From contig CAMJPL010000002.1 in NCBI GenBank assembly GCA_946407735.1, forward strand, positions 1 to 64,000: a stretch of 64,000 nucleotides of DNA, in the 5' to 3' direction. Shown one piece after another: positions 9,196-16,910 of the stretch. The DNA is from an uncultured Clostridia bacterium. GTDB taxonomy: Bacteria > Bacillota > Clostridia > Oscillospirales > CAG-272. The translations under genes were made by a program, and so were the position numbers. Numbering within the stretch: position 1 is the first letter of the stretch; each line of letters starts with the position of its first letter. Under the pieces are notes generated by a model, which ran no database searches, was not told the DNA's origin, and saw only the letters and a list, made by a program, of their open reading frames with translations.

Positions 9196-9241
9196 CCGTC
9201 TTCTCCGGCAGAGCCCGGAGCGGAGAAAGCCGGAGAAGGCG
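9196..9241 (-). other. Intercistronic stem-loop
   Basis: An uninterrupted 10-bp stem (9200-9209 with 9229-9238), extended by CCG/CGG, in the 142-bp gap between two operon genes. There is no T-run on the minus strand, so it looks more like an mRNA-stabilising or processing hairpin than a terminator. Confidence 0.45.
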
Positions 9242-9269
9242 GTCATTTACGCTTCATTTACATCAGATG

Positions 9270-10487
9270 TCAGTCATTGTATTTTCCGTACATCGTCGAC
9301 GGCGGGAGGGTCGCGCCTTCGCCGTTCTCATCCGGGAAGGGCGTCGCGTCGTCGTTTTCATAGAGGACACGCTCCTCTTCACTGGAGAAGTCAGGTATCT
9401 TATAGTTTTCGCCGTGATTCAGACAGCTGCGCCATCCGAGTATGGCCGTCGCCGACATCGCGGCGCCTTTATACACGTCGAAGAACGGTGTCACGCCGCC
9501 GGCGAAATACTCGATGATGTTCTGCACTATCCAGTAGTCGCCGCCGCCGTGACCGGCCTTGACCGCCTTCACGCCCTTCTCGCCCCATGAGGCGGGATCC
9601 GGCGTTACGTAATGTACCTGATCCTCCACGCCCTCGGGCTTTGTATGCGAGAAGTAATATACCCTGACCTTCCCGTCGGTATATCCGCCCTGCTCGACCG
9701 AGCCCATATCGCCGACGATGCGGTAACGGCTGTAATCGGAGGCAGCGGCGGTGCAGCCGGTGAAGGAAGCTGTCATGCCGTTGTCCATCTCGCAGAACAT
9801 CCTCGCCATGCCGTCGTCGTTGGGCCTGAAATCTCGTATCTTTTCAAGCAGATTCGAGTGCGCGGCGCGCGCCGAGACGTATTTCGGCATGCTGCCCGTC
9901 ATATACATGAGCGGCCCCATCGCGTGCGTGACGTAATATGTGCGCGGCATCCATGCCCGCCAGTGGTATTTCGACGGAGTGAGATGATGCAGCTCCTCGA
10001 GATTTCCCGAGTGGTTGTACTCGCCCTCCGCGTAAAGCAGCGTCCCGAGCGTCCCGCCCTCGATCTGATGCTTCATTTCGAGGTTCGACGTGCTGAACGG
10101 GTAGTTCTCGGCGATCATGTATTTCCGCCCCGTCCTCTCGACGCATCTGACGAGATCGACGCACTGCTTCATGGTTGCCGCCGACGTGCATTCGCTCACC
10201 ACGTCCATCCCGGCCTCCATGGCCTTTATCGCGTAGATCGCGTGCTCATGGAAATAGTTGGCGAGGAACACCGCGTTCATGCCGACCTCTCTGCCGTATT
10301 CGATGAACTCGTCGAAATCTCTGAAAAGCTTCGCGTCGGCAAGACCCTTCACATGGTCCAGCTTGTCAGCCTGCTTGTCGCATACGGCGACGATCTTTAT
10401 GACCGACGGGTCCTCCGCCGCTATAAGGTCGATGTAGCTGTTCCCGCGCCAGGCCCCGAACATGCCGATCTTGATCGTGTAACTCAT
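9270..10487 (-). CDS. GH109-like NAD-dependent glycosidase of the Gfo/Idh/MocA fold
   Basis: 405 residues. The N-terminal Rossmann fold resembles Gfo/Idh/MocA proteins, but the dehydrogenase EKP lysine motif is replaced by SECTSA. The rest follows the GH109 pattern: MIAENYPF, THAMGPLMYMTG, GHGGGDYWIV and a FFDVYKGAAMSATAI segment. GH109 enzymes are NAD-dependent alpha-N-acetylgalactosaminidases that work by transient oxidation. I therefore read it as a retaining glycosidase rather than a dehydrogenase; this rests on motif resemblance. GGGGAGG precedes ATG 10487. It sits between a GH20-like and a GH5-like gene, which fits amino-sugar glycan breakdown. Confidence 0.75.
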   Translation of the reverse strand: MSYTIKIGMFGAWRGNSYIDLIAAEDPSVIKIVAVCDKQADKLDHVKGLADAKLFRDFDEFIEYGREVGMNAVFLANYFHEHAIYAIKAMEAGMDVVSECTSAATMKQCVDLVRCVERTGRKYMIAENYPFSTSNLEMKHQIEGGTLGTLLYAEGEYNHSGNLEELHHLTPSKYHWRAWMPRTYYVTHAMGPLMYMTGSMPKYVSARAAHSNLLEKIRDFRPNDDGMARMFCEMDNGMTASFTGCTAAASDYSRYRIVGDMGSVEQGGYTDGKVRVYYFSHTKPEGVEDQVHYVTPDPASWGEKGVKAVKAGHGGGDYWIVQNIIEYFAGGVTPFFDVYKGAAMSATAILGWRSCLNHGENYKIPDFSSEEERVLYENDDATPFPDENGEGATLPPSTMYGKYND

Positions 10488-10550
10488 AATTGCCTCCCCG
10501 ATCTACTGTTGTTAATAATGCTTGTTTCGCTCTTTTTCTGCCGTGCAGCC

Positions 10551-11987
10551 TCACTGCCAGACCTCGTTCATGTTCCAGCCGGACTTCTCAAAATCGCCCT
10601 CGGTGTCATAGACGCGCCTGAGGATGCAGGCGGCGTCCTCGTTTCTGAGCTTCGGCATCTCGGTGCTCTTCTCCCATACGCACGACGCGGCGTGAGCGGC
10701 GCAGTGCATCCATGCGGGCAGATGATCCCATGTGGTGAGGATGATACCGTATGCGCCGAGGCGTTTGGCGTCGGCGGAAAGGGATCTGATGTTTTCCCAG
10801 TTGTCCCACGGGCAGACCACGGTATCGAAGCCCTTGTCCATGATGAACTTCGTGGTCGGGTTGAAATCATTCTTATACCCGTACTGCCAGTCGGCCATGA
10901 TTATGCGCCGGTCGAGCAGATCTATCGCCTTGTAGGTATCCTTAAAATAGCTGCCGTTCGCGACGATGTCGCCCTCTCCGAAATCCGAGCGGTTGATGAA
11001 CATATCGTGCCAGAGGATCGGGCGGCGTCCGGTCCTGCATACGTCTTCGGTCAGCCGGTTGATGAATTCGGCGAGCAGCTCATGCGGCACGCGTCTGCGG
11101 CAGAGGTCGCAGGTGGCGAAGGAATATGATTCGTCAAAGCCGAGATGGAAGTATTTCCCCTCTCCGCATAGATCGCTCAGCTCCTCCCTTATGTCGGCGA
11201 GAAGCTTGTAGGTATCGGGATTTGACAGGCACCATGTCCAGCCGTCCGGCTCGAAAAGCCGGGAAAGGCGCTGATTGCGGTTGAGCACCACATGGCGGCC
11301 CATGCCTCCCCGCGACTGCGTGGCGTGCCCGAACTGGTTCGACATCGGTATAACTTCCATTCCGTAGCTGCGCGCGAGGTCGATGAGGGGCTTTATCTCC
11401 GCCTTCGTGTATGAATGGCCCTCCCATGACAGCTCGGGACGGCATTCGAAGCGGTATGTCCCCCAGAACTCGAGGATGACATGCGTCATCTTGAGGAATC
11501 CGGCGAGATGGATGGATTTTTCGATATTATACAGCTTCGTTTCCGGGAATACGCAGAAATGCACCGCCCTGAACGGGATCGCCGGGGCATCGTGGACCTC
11601 GGCGGAGGAGATATAGAAGCTCTCCCTGCCTTCGCCGAGCTCTTTCGGCACTATGAGCTGGACAAGAGTCGAAATGCCGTCGAGCAGGGATTTGCCGTCG
11701 GCGGCCCTGACGCACACTCCGGACGGAGAGACATTTATCGAATAGCTGTCGCCGTCATTTAATACGGCGTCGGCGCTGCCGATCTTTAGCGAGAAGCCGT
11801 CCTCCGAAGCCGCGGCGCTCAGCGCCGAGGCGTCGCATGAGAAGCGGCGCCAGAGATACATGACGCGCTCGATCTCACCGGCTTCAAGTCCCGATATCTC
11901 AGCCCGAACGGACGCTCCGAAGAGAAAACACGAGGACTCGTCCTCCTTAAAGGAGACGGGGGCGGGGAACAATCTCTGAAGATACAT
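10551..11987 (-). CDS. GH20-like beta-N-acetylhexosaminidase
   Basis: 478 residues without a signal peptide. Residues 1-125 are the GH20b-type domain. The barrel follows and carries HLGFDES (about residue 283-289), corresponding to the H-x-G-x-D-E motif of GH20 whose Asp-Glu pair does substrate-assisted catalysis. The tail contains the WDN/WDHL tryptophans typical of GH20-like active sites. It differs enough from classic hexosaminidases (F in place of the second G) that another beta-hexosaminide could be the substrate. AGAGGTAAC precedes ATG 11987. Second gene of the operon. Confidence 0.75.
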   Translation of the reverse strand: MYLQRLFPAPVSFKEDESSCFLFGASVRAEISGLEAGEIERVMYLWRRFSCDASALSAAASEDGFSLKIGSADAVLNDGDSYSINVSPSGVCVRAADGKSLLDGISTLVQLIVPKELGEGRESFYISSAEVHDAPAIPFRAVHFCVFPETKLYNIEKSIHLAGFLKMTHVILEFWGTYRFECRPELSWEGHSYTKAEIKPLIDLARSYGMEVIPMSNQFGHATQSRGGMGRHVVLNRNQRLSRLFEPDGWTWCLSNPDTYKLLADIREELSDLCGEGKYFHLGFDESYSFATCDLCRRRVPHELLAEFINRLTEDVCRTGRRPILWHDMFINRSDFGEGDIVANGSYFKDTYKAIDLLDRRIIMADWQYGYKNDFNPTTKFIMDKGFDTVVCPWDNWENIRSLSADAKRLGAYGIILTTWDHLPAWMHCAAHAASCVWEKSTEMPKLRNEDAACILRRVYDTEGDFEKSGWNMNEVWQ

Positions 11988-12064
11988 TTTTGTTACCTCT
12001 GAATATTATGATCTGCCTGTTTTGTCTGAATTATCATGTGCCGTGAGCGACGTTTCCGGAGCCG

Positions 12065-13414
12065 CTACTCCTTTGCGATATCGCCGACCTTCATTTTCGA
12101 TATATCCGAGTCGGAATCGAATATCGTTTTCACGCCTTTGGTGTATATGTTTTCCGCGATAAGGTTTCCGACCGATCCTTTGCCGCTTATATGCATCAGT
12201 TTGCCGTTCGGTTCCTGATCCTTGAAAACCTTTATATTTCTCAGCACAAGATTGTCTATCTTCTCATACACCCCGATATATTCCGTATCGCGCGGGTCTT
12301 CATCGGTCTCGGTTATCGTCACGTCTTCGATGGAGATATGCCTGATGCGCTGGGCTGTGCCGTGCTGGTCTATGCCGGGATATGCCTTCGGGCTCGAAAA
12401 CGGGAGACCGAGCTCGAAAATCTGCCGGTTGTCGACCGATCCGTGGCAGCGGATGTTTTTGACGGTCACGCTTTCGATATTCCCGCCTATGTTGAACAGT
12501 ATCTGAGGGCGGTAATCATACGCCGGCTTTATGGCCCTGAGATCGACGTTCTCGATAAGGATGCTGCCGAAGTTACCGCGGTTTTCATCCATGAACCACG
12601 GGCATATATAGAATCCGAAGCTGCCGTAACTCCCGCTGACGTTCCGAATCGTGACGCGGTCGAGGCGGCCTTTGTTCCTCGAAAGGAGGCGGATCGCCTG
12701 CTCACCGTCGTCCATGAATATCCCGTCGATTAGAACGTCGGTTATGGAGGACTCAAGATCACCCTCGTCGGGGCCGACATTTATAATATCGTCGCCGACT
12801 CTACCGCCGCAGTTCAGAATATTGAGGAACTGCCCCGGACCCCAGAAATGGAAGCCGTCCTGATTTTCCCGCGTGCCGTACGGAAGCTCGAGCCAGACAT
12901 TCTGCAGCGTCACGCATCTGAAGCAGCCGCACATGAAGGCGAAGGTCCTGAAATCGCGGATAATGACATCACGGACGGTAAGCTGCTCGATCCCGTAAAA
13001 CTCTATCCCGCAGACAAAATGTATGACGTCTTTTCTGACATAATCCGAGACTTCCCTGCCGGACACGTCATGTTCCTGATTCTGACCGTTCTGATGATAT
13101 GTGCCGCCTATCAGGCTGACGTTTTTCGTCGTTATCGTCTTTTCGCCGAAGACCGCGTTTCTTATCATGGCTCGGTTCGACTGCGGTATCTGATAAAACC
13201 CACAGTCCTTCGTAAGGCATTCTATCGTCGTATTGGAGTAGACCCTGAGCTGGCTTATCAGCGCAGCTCCGTCCATTATGAGATAAACCCCGTCGCCGTC
13301 CTTTGCGAGATCGAGCGCCTTCTGCAGCGCATCGGTATCGTCCGTCCCGCCGCCGGTATATACATCGCTGTCAAGCGCCGCGACTTCGCTCGCGTATATC
13401 CTGTGTATCTTCAT
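12065..13414 (-). CDS. Right-handed beta-helix protein, GH28/pectate-lyase-like
   Basis: 449 residues. The N-terminal GGTDDTDALQKALD (about residues 23-36) is the hallmark of pectate-lyase-superfamily and GH28 polygalacturonase folds. The rest is a run of short beta-strand coils (NVSLIGGTY, LTVRDVIIRDF, SVTVKNIRC, NLVLRNIKVF). A GDDIINVGPDEGD segment offers an Asp cluster at the place where GH28 enzymes have their catalytic DD. No signal peptide. It is the first gene of a five-gene leftward operon, with AAAAGG before ATG 13414. It probably acts on an imported pectin or other polyuronide fragment; specificity is uncertain. Confidence 0.75.
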   Translation of the reverse strand: MKIHRIYASEVAALDSDVYTGGGTDDTDALQKALDLAKDGDGVYLIMDGAALISQLRVYSNTTIECLTKDCGFYQIPQSNRAMIRNAVFGEKTITTKNVSLIGGTYHQNGQNQEHDVSGREVSDYVRKDVIHFVCGIEFYGIEQLTVRDVIIRDFRTFAFMCGCFRCVTLQNVWLELPYGTRENQDGFHFWGPGQFLNILNCGGRVGDDIINVGPDEGDLESSITDVLIDGIFMDDGEQAIRLLSRNKGRLDRVTIRNVSGSYGSFGFYICPWFMDENRGNFGSILIENVDLRAIKPAYDYRPQILFNIGGNIESVTVKNIRCHGSVDNRQIFELGLPFSSPKAYPGIDQHGTAQRIRHISIEDVTITETDEDPRDTEYIGVYEKIDNLVLRNIKVFKDQEPNGKLMHISGKGSVGNLIAENIYTKGVKTIFDSDSDISKMKVGDIAKE

Positions 13415-13466
13415 TTCGTCAGCCTTTTTGCCGTCTGGTTGTCCTGAATCTGTGTGTCATACGCCC

Positions 13467-13520
13467 GCCGCGGGATGGTTCCGGAAAGAAAATGCAGACC
13501 TGACTGAAATCTCCCGCGGC
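13467..13520 (-). repeat. Inverted repeat in the leader of the glycan operon
   Basis: GCCGCGGGA (13467-13475) and TCCCGCGGC (13512-13520) form a perfect 9-bp inverted repeat with a 36-base spacer. It lies at the predicted transcription start and in the leader of the 13414-5463 operon. It could be a leader hairpin or a regulator site. Confidence 0.4.
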
Positions 13521-13528
13521 AGACGGAT

Positions 13529-13557
13529 TTTATATCATATTCGGATAGAATTGTTCA
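13529..13557 (-). promoter_or_regulatory. Promoter of the five-gene glycan operon
   Basis: Minus strand TGAACA (13552-13557), 17 bp, TATAAA (13529-13534) with TGA extended -10. Moderate match. It faces away from the permease promoter at 13569-13574. Confidence 0.5.
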
Positions 13558-13568
13558 TGTATATATGC

Positions 13569-13574
13569 TATACT
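13569..13574 (+). promoter_or_regulatory. Extended -10 promoter of the anion permease
   Basis: TGC followed by TATACT, about 55 bases upstream of the permease start. The -35 region is poor (TAGAAT at 17 bp). The same TGCTATACT string occurs at the 32405 promoter. Confidence 0.45.
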
Positions 13575-13629
13575 TTACTTTCAGCATCCGAATGAACGCG
13601 CCGTTTTACGGGACCGCCATGAATTGAAT

Positions 13630-14769
13630 ATGAGAAAGATACTTGCCTTCCTTAAAAAAGAGCCGATGCTTACCGCGTCCGTCCTCGCAGCGGCGGCAGC
13701 TCTTATAATAACACCGCCCGGGCCGGGCCTTATATCGGATATCGACTGGCGTACCCTCGGCACGCTGCTTATGATGCTCTGCGTCCTCGAGGGCTTCAAG
13801 AAGGAAGACGTGCTCCGGCCGCTGGCCGATCTGTGCGTAAGGTTCGGCAGGATGACGTCGCTGTCGCTGTTTCTGATATTCGGCGTCTTTTTCTCGTCGA
13901 TGTTCGTCACGAACGACGTCTCGCTCATCATCTTCGTGCCGCTGACGATATCCGTCTTCCGAGAAGCCGGGAAGGAAAAATACATCCTGCCGGTCATCTC
14001 GATGGAGAACATCGCCGCGATTCGCGGCTCTCTGCTGACTCCGTTCGGCAGCCCGCAGAATCTTTTCCTATACGGTCAGTCCGGCGTTTCGGCTCCGCAT
14101 TTCATGCTGCACATGCTCCCTCTCTGCGTCATGTCGGCCGCCCTGCTTATCGTATTCGTCATGTGCCTGTACCGCAGGGATATAAAAGAGACGTCAGGCC
14201 TGCCGCAAAAGAAGAGCGAGTCCGGCAGATATTTTCAGCCGAGAAGGACAGCCTATATCGCTCTGTTCGTCGTTGTCATAACGACCATCCTGACACGCAC
14301 CGGGCTTTGGCCGATCTCGCTCGCCGTCGTTCTGATCGCAATACTTATCGTCGACAGGACCGTATTTTTAAGGGTGGATTACGTTCTTCTGATCACATTC
14401 CTCTGCTTCTTCGTGTTCTCGTCGTCGATCTCGTCAAATGCCGCCATCGCCGGATTCCTCAGATCATCGGTAGCGGGACGCGAATACTGGTGGGCGATAG
14501 GACTGAGCCAGATCATATCAAACGTCCCGGCGTCGATCGTGCTTTACCCGTTCTCGGAGAACTTCGCCGGACTCATCTACGGAGCCGACACAGCCGGGCT
14601 CTGCTCGATCATCGGTTCTCTCGCGTCGGTCATAAACTACCGAATCTATGTACGGGAATACCCCGGACGCGGAGGGAAATTCATCAAGGTCTTCACCCTA
14701 GTAAGCTGGGCCTTCTTCATCATTGTCGTCATCCCCGGCCTCCTTCTCAGCGGCTGGGAATTCCTGTGA
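13630..14769 (+). CDS. ArsB/NhaD/CitT-superfamily anion or cation permease
   Basis: About 379 residues with 10-11 hydrophobic segments. FVTNDVSLIIFVPLTI and LTPFGSPQNLFLY match the two re-entrant signature regions of the ion-transporter (ArsB/NhaD, SLC13-like) superfamily, in which TND and the GSPQN loop line the substrate site. The substrate (dicarboxylate, arsenite or Na+/H+) cannot be decided. ATG 13630 is preferred to the in-frame TTG 13624; neither has a strong ribosome binding site. It is a single-gene unit closed by the terminator at 14780. Confidence 0.8.
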   Translation: MRKILAFLKKEPMLTASVLAAAAALIITPPGPGLISDIDWRTLGTLLMMLCVLEGFKKEDVLRPLADLCVRFGRMTSLSLFLIFGVFFSSMFVTNDVSLIIFVPLTISVFREAGKEKYILPVISMENIAAIRGSLLTPFGSPQNLFLYGQSGVSAPHFMLHMLPLCVMSAALLIVFVMCLYRRDIKETSGLPQKKSESGRYFQPRRTAYIALFVVVITTILTRTGLWPISLAVVLIAILIVDRTVFLRVDYVLLITFLCFFVFSSSISSNAAIAGFLRSSVAGREYWWAIGLSQIISNVPASIVLYPFSENFAGLIYGADTAGLCSIIGSLASVINYRIYVREYPGRGGKFIKVFTLVSWAFFIIVVIPGLLLSGWEFL

Positions 14770-14779
14770 GACATTTTTC

Positions 14780-14804
14780 ACGCGCCGCGAAGGCGCGTTT
14801 TTTT
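14780..14804 (+). terminator. Intrinsic terminator of the permease
   Basis: ACGCGCC and GGCGCGT with a five-base loop, followed by seven T residues. Confidence 0.9.
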
Positions 14805-14960
14805 ATCTCCGGTGAGGCATCCGTCGGCGGTATGATTTTCCCGACGCGCTGTATTATTCTAAAATAATATAACATATTTATCCTGATCTGTCAAGTGATT
14901 CGGGAAATCTTTCCGGCAAATCGGAGTGCAGGATATTCAGGCATGTGTGTCTGAAAACAT

Positions 14961-14982
14961 CGGCCGGGATCCCTCCCGGCCG
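14961..14982. terminator. Hairpin, possible second terminator
   Basis: A 9-bp perfect stem CGGCCGGGA/TCCCGGCCG with a TCCC loop. A T-rich stretch starts about eight bases later on the plus strand. It may back up the permease terminator or stop leftward GNAT transcription. Confidence 0.5.
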
Positions 14983-15122
14983 AGTTCTGTATTTTTCTTT
15001 ATATTATCTGTCTGTTTTTCAGTCTCTTTTCAGAGTCTTTTTCCCTGTTTTGTTCTCATATACACTGCAGATGAAACGAACAGTATCCTGCAGCAGCACA
15101 TGACCTTTTGATATCTCCGCTT

Positions 15123-15656
15123 TTAATTCTCCCATTCCTCACGAAGGATTCGCATCATAACAAAGTCGCTGTACTCACCATTATAGTAATATCCCTGTTC
15201 CTGAATACCTTCCTGCCTGAATCCTATTTTTTTATAGAATTCCAAAGCATCGGTATTGAGGCCCACTACACCGATAGATACACGATTCATTTCATACTCA
15301 TTGAAAGCCATATCCAATATAAGGCGTATTGCTTCTGTACCGTAACCTTTATGCTGTTTTTCTGGGTCCGGAATAATTATTGTCAAGTCAGTACAGCGCC
15401 ATGCGGGAAACATTCTGAGCAATCCCGTTTCACCGATCACCGTGCCGTCCAAGTCCGTGACAGTAAACCACACGGAATCCTCGGATTTATGTTTTTTATA
15501 AATGTATTTGATTTCTTCTTTCTCATTGGTAGGTTCTGTGAATCCGCATTGAAACATAACCAGCGGCTGGTTGAACCAATAAGCAAAGAACTTGGCATCT
15601 TCTGCTTTTTGTTCACGCAGAATAACTCTTTTACCTCTGATTTCTTTATGCTCCAT
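15123..15656 (-). CDS. GNAT-family N-acetyltransferase
   Basis: About 177 residues with the RimJ/RimL-like GNAT layout: LREQKAEDA at the N-terminus, TDLTIIIPDPEKQHKGYGTEAI with the acetyl-CoA-binding Q-x-x-G-x-G/A type loop (here KGYGTEA), then N-x-x-A-x-x-x-Y-x-K-x-G-F (NTDALEFYKKIGF). The acceptor is unknown. ATG 15656 is chosen, with AGGAAGG 12 bases upstream; a TTG at 15668 abuts that site. The gene is clearly more AT-rich in base and codon use than its neighbours and is a stand-alone unit with its own consensus promoter, which suggests recent acquisition. Confidence 0.9.
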   Translation of the reverse strand: MEHKEIRGKRVILREQKAEDAKFFAYWFNQPLVMFQCGFTEPTNEKEEIKYIYKKHKSEDSVWFTVTDLDGTVIGETGLLRMFPAWRCTDLTIIIPDPEKQHKGYGTEAIRLILDMAFNEYEMNRVSIGVVGLNTDALEFYKKIGFRQEGIQEQGYYYNGEYSDFVMMRILREEWEN

Positions 15657-15749
15657 ACACTTATCCAACCTTCCTGCACCATTGGTGAATTATGAGTTCA
15701 CATTTATCAACCGGGAATGATCCTGTTTTCGGCTTTTATTTTATGTTTT

Positions 15750-15778
15750 ATTATATCATGCCTTCTCCGGCGTGTCAA
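15750..15778 (-). promoter_or_regulatory. Promoter of the GNAT gene
   Basis: Minus strand TTGACA (15773-15778), 17 bp, TATAAT (15750-15755), TGA extended -10: a full consensus. Confidence 0.85.
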
Positions 15779-15839
15779 GCGGAAGTCCAGATGAGCGGGG
15801 AGAATTTGTATGGGGTGGAGAGGGGGGATCATATATAAA

Positions 15840-15864
15840 GGAAGGGACCTTTTCAGTCCCTTCC
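15840..15864 (-). terminator. Terminator of the NagB-like/UroD operon
   Basis: A perfect 9-bp stem, GGAAGGGAC/GTCCCTTCC, with a seven-base loop. On the minus strand it is followed by TTTATATAT. It lies 35 bases after the last gene of the operon. Confidence 0.75.
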
Positions 15865-15898
15865 CTTTTCACGAATATGATATTATATAGAGCGATTA

Positions 15899-16849
15899 TC
15901 AGTTGCATTCGGCCTGAAGCGGACCGGCGAGCTCCTTGAGGAAGAACAGCTTGCCGGGGAGAGTCGGCATGAAGGTCGACGGCAGCCATATGGACGGGCC
16001 GTAGCGCAGCGTGCCCCATACCTCAAGGCCCTGCCACATCATGCCGCGTCCGAGAGCTCCGTCGCAGCCGCCGATGCAGTAATCGGAGGAGAGGAAGAGA
16101 GCGGGACCGATGGTGTTGGCGCGGCAGGGGACGAGAGTCGTGCGCGACTTGAATGAGGTGATCGCGTTCTGCTCGATGGTCAGCGGATGCAGCTTGGCGC
16201 CGAGACGGTAGGCGTTGGCCTTCCATTCCTCGAAGGAATTGAACTCGGCGGCGAAATGCGGCTCCCAGAAGGCGATATGGAACATGCGCCCGATGCCGTA
16301 GACGGTCACGAGCTTGGCTCCCTCGGCCTTGAGGGCGGCGATCTTCTCGGGATAGGTCGGAAGATTGGTTTTGGTGGCAAAGTTCCGCTGGCACTCGGGC
16401 ACGGTGAGCTCGCCGAGAGGACCGTAGAAGGCGCCCGTCATGGCGTTCTGGAAGGCTCCCGGATCGTCGGCCGGCAGGGTGTTGCCTTCTCCGTCGGCCC
16501 ACTCGTCCATGTTGAAGCCGTAGACATGAGAGCAGGAGACGTTCCACTCCTTCAGGAAGTAGACGGCCCAGCGGTACATGCCCATCGGGCCTACCGGCAG
16601 GATCAGAGCCAGCTTGCGTCCCTCGTCGCGGGTAGTGCGGATCTGCATGGCGATCTCGTGACCCATCATCATGTCGAAGTCGGCGAGCTGATCGCACTGA
16701 ACCGGCTTGAAGCAGTCGTTCCAGTGCGGCTGTCTGTCAAGTATGTCCTCGGGCGGATTATTACAGCAGTCATCCAGCTTCTGCATATCCCAGCCGGCCG
16801 GGAAGAAGCCTTCAAGAAGAGAGCCTTTAACGGTTGACATGAAATCCAT
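15899..16849 (-). CDS. NagB-like protein (glucosamine-6-phosphate deaminase superfamily) with altered active site
   Basis: 316 residues. NMDEW (about residue 115) matches the NagB motif that holds the general base Asp. [13 protein letters not shown] (about 184-196) aligns with the canonical G-x-G-x-D-G-H-I-A-F-N-E-P, so the His and Glu are kept but the D-G pair is M-F and N is W. In E. coli NagB these positions include Asp141, which takes part in catalysis. The fold is therefore NagB-like, while the chemistry or substrate probably differs. GGAGG precedes ATG 16849. It is the last gene of a seven-gene operon with a PIG-L deacetylase, which supports an amino-sugar substrate. Confidence 0.75.
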   Translation of the reverse strand: MDFMSTVKGSLLEGFFPAGWDMQKLDDCCNNPPEDILDRQPHWNDCFKPVQCDQLADFDMMMGHEIAMQIRTTRDEGRKLALILPVGPMGMYRWAVYFLKEWNVSCSHVYGFNMDEWADGEGNTLPADDPGAFQNAMTGAFYGPLGELTVPECQRNFATKTNLPTYPEKIAALKAEGAKLVTVYGIGRMFHIAFWEPHFAAEFNSFEEWKANAYRLGAKLHPLTIEQNAITSFKSRTTLVPCRANTIGPALFLSSDYCIGGCDGALGRGMMWQGLEVWGTLRYGPSIWLPSTFMPTLPGKLFFLKELAGPLQAECN

Positions 16850-16910
16850 GATGTTTTACCTCCGGATGTATGTTGTTTGTTGCTATCCTGATAAAATTAT
16901 TGAACGGAAA

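Larger units (their letters stand above)
14770..15122. other. Gene-free stretch
   Basis: 353 bases with no credible gene. It holds the permease terminator (14780-14804) and a second hairpin (14961-14982). The right part is AT-rich, like the neighbouring GNAT gene. Confidence 0.6.

Noticed and set aside
9612-11129. 505-codon open frame antisense to the GH109-like and GH20-like genes
   Set aside because: Mirror frame of two recognisable genes, Arg/Val/His-rich composition, no ribosome binding site logic.
14926-15695. Two rightward frames over the GNAT region
   Set aside because: They are antisense to a GNAT gene with intact motifs and its own promoter.
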